From NCBI GenBank assembly GCA_011041895.1, contig DRAE01000022.1, positions 1 through 6,860 of the forward strand: 6,860 nucleotides of DNA, written 5' to 3'. The position numbers and the translations under genes are program-made. How positions within the stretch are numbered: position 1 is the first letter of the stretch; each line of letters starts with the position of its first letter. Below, piece by piece: positions 1 to 6,586 of this stretch. Source of the DNA: Candidatus Bathyarchaeota archaeon (lineage in GTDB: Archaea > Thermoproteota > DRAE01). The notes beneath the pieces were generated by a model. The model searched no databases, was not told the DNA's origin, and saw only the letters and a program-made list of their open reading frames with translations.

Positions 1-133
1 CTTCTCATCGATGTACATGACTCAAATAGATGACCTAACCACAGCTATAGCTGAGTCAATGGCATTCATAAAGGAGCTGCTTTCGATCGTCTGCACTCAA
101 GCATCATTTACACTTAAGAATATTTTCAAGAAT
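1..133. other. Left-edge stretch, no secure gene
   Basis: No gene can be assigned with confidence here. One plus-strand frame is open from the window edge and runs on into the glycosyltransferase, with ATG codons at 11, 17 and 59. Its translation does not resemble the N-terminus expected of that family. Another plus frame reads ten codons from base 1 and stops at TGA 31-33, so it could be the tail of an upstream gene. All minus-strand frames are interrupted by stops. Two small repeats are visible: a 7-bp inverted repeat (TGACTCA 18-24, TGAGTCA 52-58) and a direct repeat AAGAATAT (116-123, 128-135) just before the preferred start at 134. No Shine-Dalgarno-like sequence precedes any of the ATGs, and no convincing TATA box is seen. 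Confidence 0.4.
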
Positions 134-1387
134 ATGTTACTGGACTTACGTTTTGTATCTTTAATACCGTTGTCTTCTTCCCTTATTTACAACAATAAAC
201 GCCTTAGAATCTATTTTGCCCCTTGTGGAATAGCGCTAGGTCATGCTGGAAGATGCCTCCCAGTAGCTGAACGCCTCGAGAAAACATTTGATGGCAATAT
301 CGACATACTTTTCTCAACATACTTGGACGGCTTGTTATTCGTTAAGAAAACGGGTTTTCCCGTCAAGGAAGCTCCTCCACTATCATTCATAGAAAATCCT
401 GACGGGAGCGTCAATGTAAAGTTAACCGTTAAAAGATCAGGACTGGATATATTGCCAAAATTCTTTAAGCAGATGCTTCATGAAGTGAAGGTTATGTGCA
501 GCTTTTCACCAGACGTTGTTGTATCTGATACCCGTTTGTCATCTATATTGGCTGCGAAGATGCTGAATGTCCCATCCATACTGCTGATACATCAATTCTT
601 CATAAAAGTTCCATCTCAGTCAAGGGTTAGAGATTTAGTTAAAAGGTTTGCCGAGACTATGGGTATGGGAACTCTCTCATTCCTATGGTCTATGGCATCG
701 CGTATACTTGTCCCTGACTTCCCTGAGCCGTACACTATTGCAAAGGATTATATTAGAATACCCAGAACTTTCGAAAAGAAAGTCAAGCTCATCGGGTCTA
801 TTATCCCAAAGCGCCCTGAGGAGCTTCCACCGAGAGACGAGTTAAGAGATAAAGTGCTTGAAAACAAGAATTCAATTCTTATATTCGCTCCCATAAGTGG
901 AACGCTGCTCGAGAGGACATCACTTGCTAAAAGACTTGCCAGAATATTCTCAAAAATCAGGAAAAGGGAAATTGAGGTTGTGCTAAGCTATGGTTCTCCT
1001 AAGTCAGATAGGCTAGTGTGCAAGAAGGGCAACGTTAAAATATATGGCTGGCTAAATAACAGGTTTGAAATGTTGAAGGCAAGTGATATAGTTGTGAGCA
1101 GAGGAGGGCATAATACATTAAGTGAATGCATGTACTATGGTAAGCCAATGATAATTATACCTACGCCATACCACAGTGAACATGAAAGTAACGCTAGGTC
1201 GGTAGAGAAACTTGGTATAGCTAAAGTGATAAAGGATGACGAACTGAGTGTGCGCACTATCGAGGAGGCCCTAGATGAGCTTATAAACGATGGTTCAACG
1301 TTTAAGAAATGTGAAAAAATAAGCTCGGATCTCTCATCATTAGATCCCGTTAGAGAAGTTACAGAGGAAATATTCAACTTACTGTAG
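134..1387 (+). CDS. GT28/MurG-like glycosyltransferase (GT-B fold)
   Basis: A probable nucleotide-sugar-dependent glycosyltransferase of the GT-B fold, related to MurG/UGT enzymes and to the archaeal MJ1255-like group. It probably acts on the cytoplasmic face of the membrane on a lipid or glycan acceptor; donor and acceptor are unknown. From ATG 134 it has 417 residues. The N-terminal Rossmann half opens with an RIYFAPCG strand and a GLGHAGR-type loop (LGHAGR, about residues 35-40), the family's usual first motif. A second conserved stretch, VVSDTRLSSILAA, lies near residues 130-145. The C-terminal donor-binding half carries SRGGHNTLSE (322-331), then KPMIIIPTP and SEHESNA, matching the GGHNT...P...NA signature. 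The start is uncertain: the catalytic fold begins near long-frame residue 65, so ATG 11 (458 aa) adds about 60 unexplained residues, ATG 134 leaves 23 extra, and TTG 170 leaves 11. No Shine-Dalgarno decides among them. Its TAG lies inside the 3' end of the convergent neighbour. Confidence 0.85.
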   Translation: MLLDLRFVSLIPLSSSLIYNNKRLRIYFAPCGIALGHAGRCLPVAERLEKTFDGNIDILFSTYLDGLLFVKKTGFPVKEAPPLSFIENPDGSVNVKLTVKRSGLDILPKFFKQMLHEVKVMCSFSPDVVVSDTRLSSILAAKMLNVPSILLIHQFFIKVPSQSRVRDLVKRFAETMGMGTLSFLWSMASRILVPDFPEPYTIAKDYIRIPRTFEKKVKLIGSIIPKRPEELPPRDELRDKVLENKNSILIFAPISGTLLERTSLAKRLARIFSKIRKREIEVVLSYGSPKSDRLVCKKGNVKIYGWLNNRFEMLKASDIVVSRGGHNTLSECMYYGKPMIIIPTPYHSEHESNARSVEKLGIAKVIKDDELSVRTIEEALDELINDGSTFKKCEKISSDLSSLDPVREVTEEIFNLL

Positions 1388-2773
1388 TTTTATCTTCTCC
1401 CTATACATTACATAGGTTACCAGTGCTTCAGCTGCTCTTACAGCTCTTTCAGGTGTCTGATAGGTTGGTATTCCACGTTTTTCAATTTCCTGGTTCATTC
1501 TACGTGTAAAAGGTCCTCCACCAGCACATACTATTATGGGTTTACCATATCTCTTCAATCTATCTAAGACATCTACGATATCTTCTCCAAGTGGAGTGTC
1601 TTGGAATACAAAAAATGGCATTATTATGTCAACGTTGTTGTCTTTAGCTATAGCTTCCAAGGCCGCTTCATAATCTCTGGTTGTAGCACTTCCAGTTAAA
1701 TCAACTAATGTACTTATAACCGCCATAGGTATTTTCTCCCTTATTTCCTTTACAGTTTCATCACTTAACTTGGCGATTTTAAGCATATTGGATGAATCTA
1801 TCATGTCTGTTGCGAATACACAGGGGCCTGCTCCATTACTCACCATAGCCACTCTAGAGCCTGAAGGCAGCGGCTGCATGGAGAATACCTTGACAAAATC
1901 ATAGAGCTCCTCCATATTTCTCGCCTCTATTATTCCAACCTGCTTAAACATTGCCTGATAGATTTTATACTCTCCAGAGAGATGCCCCGTATGTGAAACT
2001 GCTGCTTGAGAACCTTTCTTAGTTCTCCCAGCTTTCAACATTATTATAGGCTTGTATTTAGCAGCTTCTATAGCTGCTTCCATAAACTTTCTGCCGTCAC
2101 TCAGCCCTTCAACATACAATGCAATAACTTTAGTCTTTGGATCCTTAGATAGATACCTTACAAGCTCAGTTTCATCAACATCGCATCTGTTTCCATAGCT
2201 TACAAACTTGCTTACACCAATTCCAGGGCTTTCCGCTATCCATTCGAGAAGAGTACAACCATATGTTCCGCTCTGAGTCAAAAATGCTATTCCTCCTGGA
2301 CCAGGTCTCAACATGCGCTCCTTGACCTGGAAAAATGTGTTTATGCCATTTTCTGGACAGAACACTCCTATACAATTGGGCCCTATTATTCTGATCCCAT
2401 ACTTTTTAGCTGTTTCAACTGTTCTTCTCTCAAGTTCGGCTCCTTCAGCTCCAGTCTCCTTAAATCCTCCACTTATAATCACAGCAGCTCTTATTCTCTT
2501 CTTTCCACAGTCTTCAATCACTTGAGGTACAATCTTTGGAGGTACTGCTATAACTGCTAAGTCCACATCATCCGGGATTTCAAGCACGCTTCTATAGACT
2601 TTAAGCCCCAGTATCTCGCCGCCTTTTGGATTAATAGGGTAAACTTTTCCCTTGAAGTTAGATTCGATGATGCTCTTCAGTATCATGTGGCCTATCTTCT
2701 GGGGGTTTGCAGAGGCCCCTATAACTGCAACCGAAGATGGGTAAAAGAAATTGTCAAGTGGAGTTCTGGGCAT
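1379..2773 (-). CDS. Acyl-CoA synthetase (ADP-forming), alpha subunit
   Basis: Alpha subunit of an NDP-forming acyl-CoA synthetase (acetate-CoA ligase, ADP-forming, family). With an ATP-grasp beta subunit, this family converts acyl-CoA + ADP + phosphate to acid + CoA + ATP in the cytoplasm. The protein has 464 residues, the normal length for a stand-alone alpha subunit. A CoA-binding Rossmann domain comes first (about 8-135: VAVIGAS 15-21, YPINPKG 45-51, GPNCIGV 131-137). The two succinyl-CoA-ligase-like domains follow: TQSGT 166-170, YVE with E222, SHTG with H261, VDLTGSA 357-363. By family knowledge H261 is the phosphorylated histidine and E222 the residue stabilising it. Small deviations are STLVDLTG where NPxDLTG is usual and HLSGEYK after the His where ALAGSD is typical, so substrate preference may differ from the second copy. 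It is last in a minus-strand cluster, 9 nt after the membrane protein gene, without a clear Shine-Dalgarno. Its TAA overlaps the glycosyltransferase end by 9 bp. No beta partner is visible. Confidence 0.93.
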   Translation of the reverse strand: MPRTPLDNFFYPSSVAVIGASANPQKIGHMILKSIIESNFKGKVYPINPKGGEILGLKVYRSVLEIPDDVDLAVIAVPPKIVPQVIEDCGKKRIRAAVIISGGFKETGAEGAELERRTVETAKKYGIRIIGPNCIGVFCPENGINTFFQVKERMLRPGPGGIAFLTQSGTYGCTLLEWIAESPGIGVSKFVSYGNRCDVDETELVRYLSKDPKTKVIALYVEGLSDGRKFMEAAIEAAKYKPIIMLKAGRTKKGSQAAVSHTGHLSGEYKIYQAMFKQVGIIEARNMEELYDFVKVFSMQPLPSGSRVAMVSNGAGPCVFATDMIDSSNMLKIAKLSDETVKEIREKIPMAVISTLVDLTGSATTRDYEAALEAIAKDNNVDIIMPFFVFQDTPLGEDIVDVLDRLKRYGKPIIVCAGGGPFTRRMNQEIEKRGIPTYQTPERAVRAAEALVTYVMYREKIKLQ

Positions 2774-2782
2774 TTCTATCGA

Positions 2783-3133
2783 TTATTTAATAAGAACTTC
2801 TGCTATTATTAGAGGTGCCAGGTATATTAGCAGGAGGTTCATTGCAGCCTGATTTATCTCGTAGAGTTTAACATGAATTGCATAAAAGCCAATTATGATC
2901 AGTGCCAGAACAATCATTGAGATAAGTACACTAGCAGCTCCACTTTTATATGAGGCCCCCATGCTCACCAGCCCTAGAATCACTACCAGGGTGAGTGCAG
3001 TGTAGAAGAGAGCATCTCTAAGCCATGTGCTCATTGCCGCAGGTATACTTATCAATAATATAAATACTATTAACCCTAGAATCGCTCTAGCTATCCAGTA
3101 CTTTATGTCCTTCAAGTATCTCAAGATCTCCAT
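2783..3133 (-). CDS. Small four-helix membrane protein, unknown function
   Basis: I do not recognise this family. From ATG 3133 the protein has 116 residues and is mostly hydrophobic, with four likely transmembrane helices at about 13-34, 41-60, 64-86 and 96-114. A short basic/amphipathic N-terminus (MEILRYLKDIKYW) comes first, and the loops are very short. No signal peptidase site, cysteine pair or catalytic motif is seen. A longer reading from ATG 3187 (134 aa) would overlap the upstream peptidase by 28 bp. ATG 3133 is preferred because a strong Shine-Dalgarno, GGTGGAGGG, lies 5 nt before it. It sits 26 nt after the M42 peptidase stop and 9 nt before the acyl-CoA synthetase alpha gene, so all three are probably co-transcribed. 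A role as a small transporter component or membrane anchor is conceivable but unsupported. Confidence 0.75.
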   Translation of the reverse strand: MEILRYLKDIKYWIARAILGLIVFILLISIPAAMSTWLRDALFYTALTLVVILGLVSMGASYKSGAASVLISMIVLALIIIGFYAIHVKLYEINQAAMNLLLIYLAPLIIAEVLIK

Positions 3134-3138
3134 GAAAT

Positions 3139-3147
3139 CCCTCCACC
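3139..3147 (-). promoter_or_regulatory. Shine-Dalgarno fixing the membrane-protein start
   Basis: The minus strand reads GGTGGAGGG, then 5 nt, then ATG at 3133. It contains the GGAGG core complementary to the archaeal 16S rRNA 3' end. It is one of the two strongest ribosome binding sites in the window and decides the 116-residue start over the longer reading from 3187. Confidence 0.8.
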
Positions 3148-3159
3148 TACTTCCTTGAT

Positions 3160-4215
3160 CTACAGAGGTAACTTTTCTAAGCAGCACTTCGTTATCAGTT
3201 TTATGGTTTCCTCAATATCTCTCAGATCTATCATGCATGGGGCACTATGTATGTATCTCGTAGGAACAGATATCACCCCAGCTGGTACACCTGCTCTAAC
3301 AAGGGACATTGCAGCGGCATCGGTTGTACCAGTCAAACCTGTCTCAAGTTGATACTTTATTTTATTTTCTTCAGCTATCTTTACGATCCAGCTTAACACT
3401 TTTGGATGTGTTATCAAGCCACGATCCTCAACAACTATTGTAGGCCCATTTCCCATCTTAACAGGTGCCTCATACTCCGTTAACCCTGGAACCCCTCCAG
3501 CTATGGTTACATCAACTGCAATTGCTACATTCGGATAAATGGCATAGGCTGCAACCCTTGCTCCTCTGAGACCAACTTCCTCCTGAACTGTACCCACAAA
3601 GTAAATGGTGTGTTCCGTCTCTTCTCCAGCAAGCTGTTCAGCTACTGCTATCAGCTCGACACATCCAGCTCTATCATCTAAAGCTTTGCCACAGAACTTA
3701 TGTTCTCCTAAAGTACTGGCTTTGAAGTCGAAGACTACGGGATCCCCAATTTTAATTCCCATTTTTTCACATTCTTCCTTACTGTCAGCTCCCACATCTA
3801 TAAACAGCTTGTCTATTGGTATGGCTTTAGCTCTTTCAGCTTCCTTCTGTATGTGTGGAGGTTTTGAACCAATGATTCCTCTAACAGGGCCTTTCTCTGT
3901 CAATATAAGAACTGGCTGGCTAAGAAGCACTCTGTCGTCGATGCCTCCTATTTTAGAGAATCTTATGAATCCATTTTTATCAATCAGCTTGACTATGAGC
4001 CCGACTTCATCCATGTGCGCTGCAAGCATAAGCTTTTTTTCTCTGTCTTTTCCATACTTTATTCCCATGATATTTCCAAACTTATCCACCTTAATCTCGT
4101 CGACATACTCCCTTAAGTCGTTTTTTAGATTCTCCCTTATCTCGTTTTCAAATCCTGAGATTCCGTTCAAGTTGCAGTACTTCTCTAATAGCTGTACAAG
4201 CTCTTTTCTCTCCAT
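3160..4215 (-). CDS. M42 family metallo-aminopeptidase (TET-like)
   Basis: A dinuclear metal aminopeptidase of family M42 (TET/deblocking aminopeptidase, sometimes annotated endoglucanase M). It removes N-terminal residues from short peptides in the cytoplasm; characterised archaeal relatives form tetrahedral dodecamers. Its 351 residues are the usual family length. The metal and catalytic residues appear intact by motif: H67 and D69 in AHMDE (66-70), D180 in ALDDRAG (178-184), E212 (general base) and E213 in QEEVGLRGA (211-219), D235 in AVDVT (233-237), and H323 in RYIHS (320-324). The family's inserted dimerisation domain should occupy roughly residues 72-165. It is the first gene of a minus-strand cluster with a membrane protein and an acyl-CoA synthetase alpha subunit, a context that fits peptide catabolism. 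A GGGGGT stretch 6 nt before the ATG can pair with the 16S end through one G-U wobble. The specificity (general, Glu/Asp or Lys) cannot be read from the sequence. Confidence 0.95.
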   Translation of the reverse strand: MERKELVQLLEKYCNLNGISGFENEIRENLKNDLREYVDEIKVDKFGNIMGIKYGKDREKKLMLAAHMDEVGLIVKLIDKNGFIRFSKIGGIDDRVLLSQPVLILTEKGPVRGIIGSKPPHIQKEAERAKAIPIDKLFIDVGADSKEECEKMGIKIGDPVVFDFKASTLGEHKFCGKALDDRAGCVELIAVAEQLAGEETEHTIYFVGTVQEEVGLRGARVAAYAIYPNVAIAVDVTIAGGVPGLTEYEAPVKMGNGPTIVVEDRGLITHPKVLSWIVKIAEENKIKYQLETGLTGTTDAAAMSLVRAGVPAGVISVPTRYIHSAPCMIDLRDIEETIKLITKCCLEKLPL

Positions 4216-4221
4216 ATTAAA

Positions 4222-4269
4222 CCCCCAAGAGAGTGTTTAGTCTCTATACTTTGCTTAACTGTTTAAAAC
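4222..4269 (-). promoter_or_regulatory. Putative promoter and RBS of the M42 cluster
   Basis: The minus strand has a TATA-like TTTTAAA (plus 4262-4268) about 47-53 nt upstream of the M42 ATG. A start of transcription about 25 nt downstream (near 4240) would leave a leader of roughly 25 nt. This leader includes GGGGGT (plus 4221-4226), a plausible Shine-Dalgarno. A second weaker box, AAAGTATAGA (4243-4252), lies closer and would give an almost leaderless transcript. Assignment is by position and composition only. Confidence 0.4.
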
Positions 4270-4283
4270 TATCATCCTTCAAG

Positions 4284-4314
4284 CTTATAATTAATTATTG
4301 AACTTGCACAGGTG
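4284..4314 (+). promoter_or_regulatory. Putative promoter/operator of the KaiC cluster
   Basis: An AT-rich box CTTATAATT (4284-4292) resembles an archaeal TATA element and would place transcription start near 4310-4314. It overlaps a perfect 12-bp palindrome ATAATTAATTAT (4287-4298), which could be a repressor site or only AT-rich chance. AGGTG (4310-4314) lies 6 nt before ATG 4321 and is a plausible Shine-Dalgarno if transcription starts slightly upstream. An alternative TATA at 4262-4268 would give a leader of about 30 nt containing the whole site. Confidence 0.4.
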
Positions 4315-4320
4315 TTTAGA

Positions 4321-5130
4321 ATGCCAGCTATAGAGAGACTTTCAACCGGAATTCCATCCTTTGACAAACTTGTTCAAGGCGGAATTCCAAAGGGCTTCTT
4401 TGTAGCAGTCTGTGGTGAACCAGGAACAGGAAAGACAATATTCTCAATGCATTTCATATCACAGGGTATAAGAGAGGGAACCCCCTGCATATTTGTTACA
4501 ACAGAGGAAAGTAAAGAGTCCATAATAAGGCAGGCAAGCCAATTCAATATGCCATTCAAGGAAGCCGTGGAGGATGGCACTCTTATAATCATAGATGCGC
4601 TAATGGGCGCAAAAGAAGATAAATGGAGCATTCACTCCCTAGAGCTAACTGAACTCCTCAAAAAGATAGTCGAAGCTAAAAAGAAGCTTGGATATGGGGA
4701 TGCCCGTCTGGTTATAGATTCAATGTCCGCTTTCTGGCTTGCAGCCCCAGCAATGGCACGCAGAGACTCCTACTATGTCAAAAAAGTTCTGACTAAATGG
4801 AATTTTACAACAATTGCCACAAGCCAATACGCAATCACAACAGGGCTGGGGTTCGGATTCGGAATAGAGCATGTAGCAGATGGTATCATAAGGTTTAGAA
4901 AATCTATTCGTGAAGGGGTTCTCAGAAGATTCGTAATGATAGAGAAGATGAGGCAAACCCAGCATGACCTTAGAATGTATGAAATAGATATTAGAGATGG
5001 CATAGGCTTAATAATAATTAGGCCTACAAAATATAGGCGTGAAGACCTTATATTACCTCAAAAAGTAGTTGAAAAAATGCTGGAAACAGCTCTTAAAAAA
5101 GAACTTGAAATCCCTGAGGGAAGTGGTTAG
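4321..5130 (+). CDS. KaiC-like single-domain RecA-family ATPase
   Basis: A soluble ATPase of the KaiC/RadA-like branch of the RecA superfamily, of the archaeal single-domain type. These are presumed regulators or signal transducers, and their targets are mostly unknown. From ATG 4321 the protein has 269 residues. It starts with the family hallmark ERLSTGIPSFDKLVQGG. Next come Walker A GEPGTGKT (32-39), TTEE with the likely catalytic glutamates 62-63, Walker B LVID ending at D133, SQ (168-169), EHVADGIIRF (183-192) and KMRQTQH (209-215). By motif alignment, Glu183-His184 stand where cyanobacterial KaiC CII has the phosphorylated Ser431-Thr432, so it resembles the CI ATPase half and probably does not autophosphorylate there. 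The ATG is preferred over GTG 4312 because AGGTG lies 6 nt upstream. It is first in a plus-strand cluster. Its TAG ends one base before the ATG of an acyl-CoA synthetase alpha gene, suggesting coupled expression. Calling it a clock protein would be unjustified, since no KaiA or KaiB gene is seen. Confidence 0.92.
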   Translation: MPAIERLSTGIPSFDKLVQGGIPKGFFVAVCGEPGTGKTIFSMHFISQGIREGTPCIFVTTEESKESIIRQASQFNMPFKEAVEDGTLIIIDALMGAKEDKWSIHSLELTELLKKIVEAKKKLGYGDARLVIDSMSAFWLAAPAMARRDSYYVKKVLTKWNFTTIATSQYAITTGLGFGFGIEHVADGIIRFRKSIREGVLRRFVMIEKMRQTQHDLRMYEIDIRDGIGLIIIRPTKYRREDLILPQKVVEKMLETALKKELEIPEGSG

Positions 5131-5131
5131 A

Positions 5132-6586
5132 ATGCCCAAGAACATGGAAATACTTGATAAGTTCTTCAATCCAAAGGGAGTTGCCATAATAGGCGCTTCT
5201 GCAACCGAGGGTAAACCTGGAAATGTAACACTCAAAAACTTTATAGAAAACAAGGAAAAAGGCATTCTAAAGGCTGAAATTTATCCGGTTAACCCCAAGC
5301 ACAAGGAGATTCTAGGTCTTAAATGTTACAAATCCGTGACTGACATTCCTGGAAGCGTTGATCTAGCAGTAGTTATAGTTCCAGCACCGTTTGTCCCCCA
5401 AGTTATGGAAGACTGTGGCAAAAAAGGCATTAAGGCTGCCATTATCATAAGCGCTGGATTTAGTGAAATAGGAAACGTCGAGCTTGAAAATAAAGTTAAG
5501 GAGATCTGTGAAAGACATGGCATCAGAGTAATCGGACCAAATGGCCTTGGAGTATTTGATGCGTATACTGGAGTAGACACAATGTTCGTTCCACAATACA
5601 AGGAAGCTGAAGGAAAGCTAATGCTCGCCACGCCAAGACCCGATAAAGGCTATATAACCTTGATAAGCCAGAGCGGGGCATTTGGCGTAGCTGCCCTAGA
5701 CTACATGAAAGGTGAGGGAATAGGAGTTAGCAAGTTCATAAGCTATGGAAATAAAATGGACGTGGATGAAGCAGACTTAATGGAGTATCTGGCAAAGGAT
5801 CCCACGACGAAGGCCATACTTATTTACGTTGAATCCATTGAAAACGGCAGAAGATTCATGAAAGCAGCAAAGAAAGTTGTCAAGGAAAAGCCTATAGTAG
5901 TATTCAAAGCTGGCAGAACTGAAGCCGGCTCAAGGGCGGCCGCTTCACATACAGCTGCCTTAGCTGGCTCGGACCGTGTATATGACGCAGCTTTTAAACA
6001 ATGCGGCGTTGTAAGAGCGGAAACTATGGAGGACTTTTTCGACTTTGGGAAAGCATTGGCAATGCAACCCCCAGCTAAGGGGAGAAATATCGCAATATTA
6101 ACCGACGGTGGAGGAGCTGGAGTGATGGCTGCTGATGCTCTTGAGTTTTTGGGGCTCAACGTAATCCAGCTCTCTGAAGAAACTCTTGAAAAGTTTGAGC
6201 AGCTGAAAAAGAATAAAATACTGCCCCCGTTTGCAGTTTATAAGAACCCAATCGACTTAACGGGTTCCGCTGACACAAGAATGTATGTTGAGTCGATGAA
6301 GATACTTATGGAAGACGAGAATGTTCATGGAGTAGTTTTGATAGCGCTACATCATCCGCCGCTGATATCATTCGACCTCCCAGAAAAAATAGCTGAAGTT
6401 ATAAGGAACTATGATAAGCCTGTTGTTGCATGTGATGTGGGAGAGGCTGAAATGTCAAAGGCTTTTAGAAAGAAGTTTGACTCCCATGACATACCAGCTT
6501 ATCCATCTCCTGAAAGAGCTTCAAGGGCAATGTATGCTCTAGTGAAATATGGAGAGTATCGGCGCAAGGTTCTGGAGTATGAGTAG
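5132..6586 (+). CDS. Acyl-CoA synthetase (ADP-forming), alpha subunit, second copy
   Basis: A second NDP-forming acyl-CoA synthetase alpha subunit of 484 residues. It has the same architecture as the minus-strand copy: a CoA-binding Rossmann domain (VAIIGAS 17-23, YPVNPKH 51-57, GPNGLGV 135-141), then two ligase domains (SQSGAFG 179-185, YVES with E234, SHTAALAGS 272-280, NPIDLTGSA 372-380). H273 is the expected phosphohistidine and E234 the stabilising glutamate. The active-site loop and the NPIDLTG motif are closer to the family norm than in the first copy. About ten extra residues lie near 153-172, before the SQSGAFG motif. An in-frame reading from 5069 would overlap the KaiC gene by 62 bp and adds residues foreign to the family, so ATG 5132 is chosen; GAGGG at 5116-5120 may serve as RBS. 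It follows the KaiC gene after one base and overlaps the zinc-ribbon gene by 8 bp. It probably needs a beta subunit encoded outside this window. Confidence 0.93.
   Translation: MPKNMEILDKFFNPKGVAIIGASATEGKPGNVTLKNFIENKEKGILKAEIYPVNPKHKEILGLKCYKSVTDIPGSVDLAVVIVPAPFVPQVMEDCGKKGIKAAIIISAGFSEIGNVELENKVKEICERHGIRVIGPNGLGVFDAYTGVDTMFVPQYKEAEGKLMLATPRPDKGYITLISQSGAFGVAALDYMKGEGIGVSKFISYGNKMDVDEADLMEYLAKDPTTKAILIYVESIENGRRFMKAAKKVVKEKPIVVFKAGRTEAGSRAAASHTAALAGSDRVYDAAFKQCGVVRAETMEDFFDFGKALAMQPPAKGRNIAILTDGGGAGVMAADALEFLGLNVIQLSEETLEKFEQLKKNKILPPFAVYKNPIDLTGSADTRMYVESMKILMEDENVHGVVLIALHHPPLISFDLPEKIAEVIRNYDKPVVACDVGEAEMSKAFRKKFDSHDIPAYPSPERASRAMYALVKYGEYRRKVLEYE

Noticed and set aside
1..18. Possible divergent minus-strand gene starting at an ATG at 18-16 (MYIDEK to the edge)
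   Set aside because: Only six codons are visible, an in-frame stop lies just upstream, and no convincing Shine-Dalgarno or TATA box supports it.
18..58. Inverted repeat TGACTCA/TGAGTCA as a terminator or operator
   Set aside because: The arms are only 7 bp with a 27-nt loop and no T-run follows. This is too weak to separate from chance.
1135..1377. 80-codon minus-strand frame opposite the glycosyltransferase C-terminus
   Set aside because: It is the shadow of the conserved GGHNT region on the plus strand; its Ser-rich translation shows no protein family.
3605..4240. 211-codon plus-strand open frame antisense to the M42 peptidase
   Set aside because: It is low-complexity, Ser/Leu/Phe/Ile-rich and has no family resemblance. 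It is the antisense shadow of a gene whose catalytic motifs are all intact on the minus strand.
4321..5130. Circadian clock gene kaiC
   Set aside because: There is a single ATPase domain, no kaiA or kaiB nearby, and the clock phosphorylation sites are replaced. Family membership does not imply clock function.
5824..6159. 111-codon minus-strand open frame inside the second acyl-CoA synthetase gene
   Set aside because: It lies antisense to well-conserved coding sequence including the phosphohistidine loop, and has no start signal or recognisable domain.
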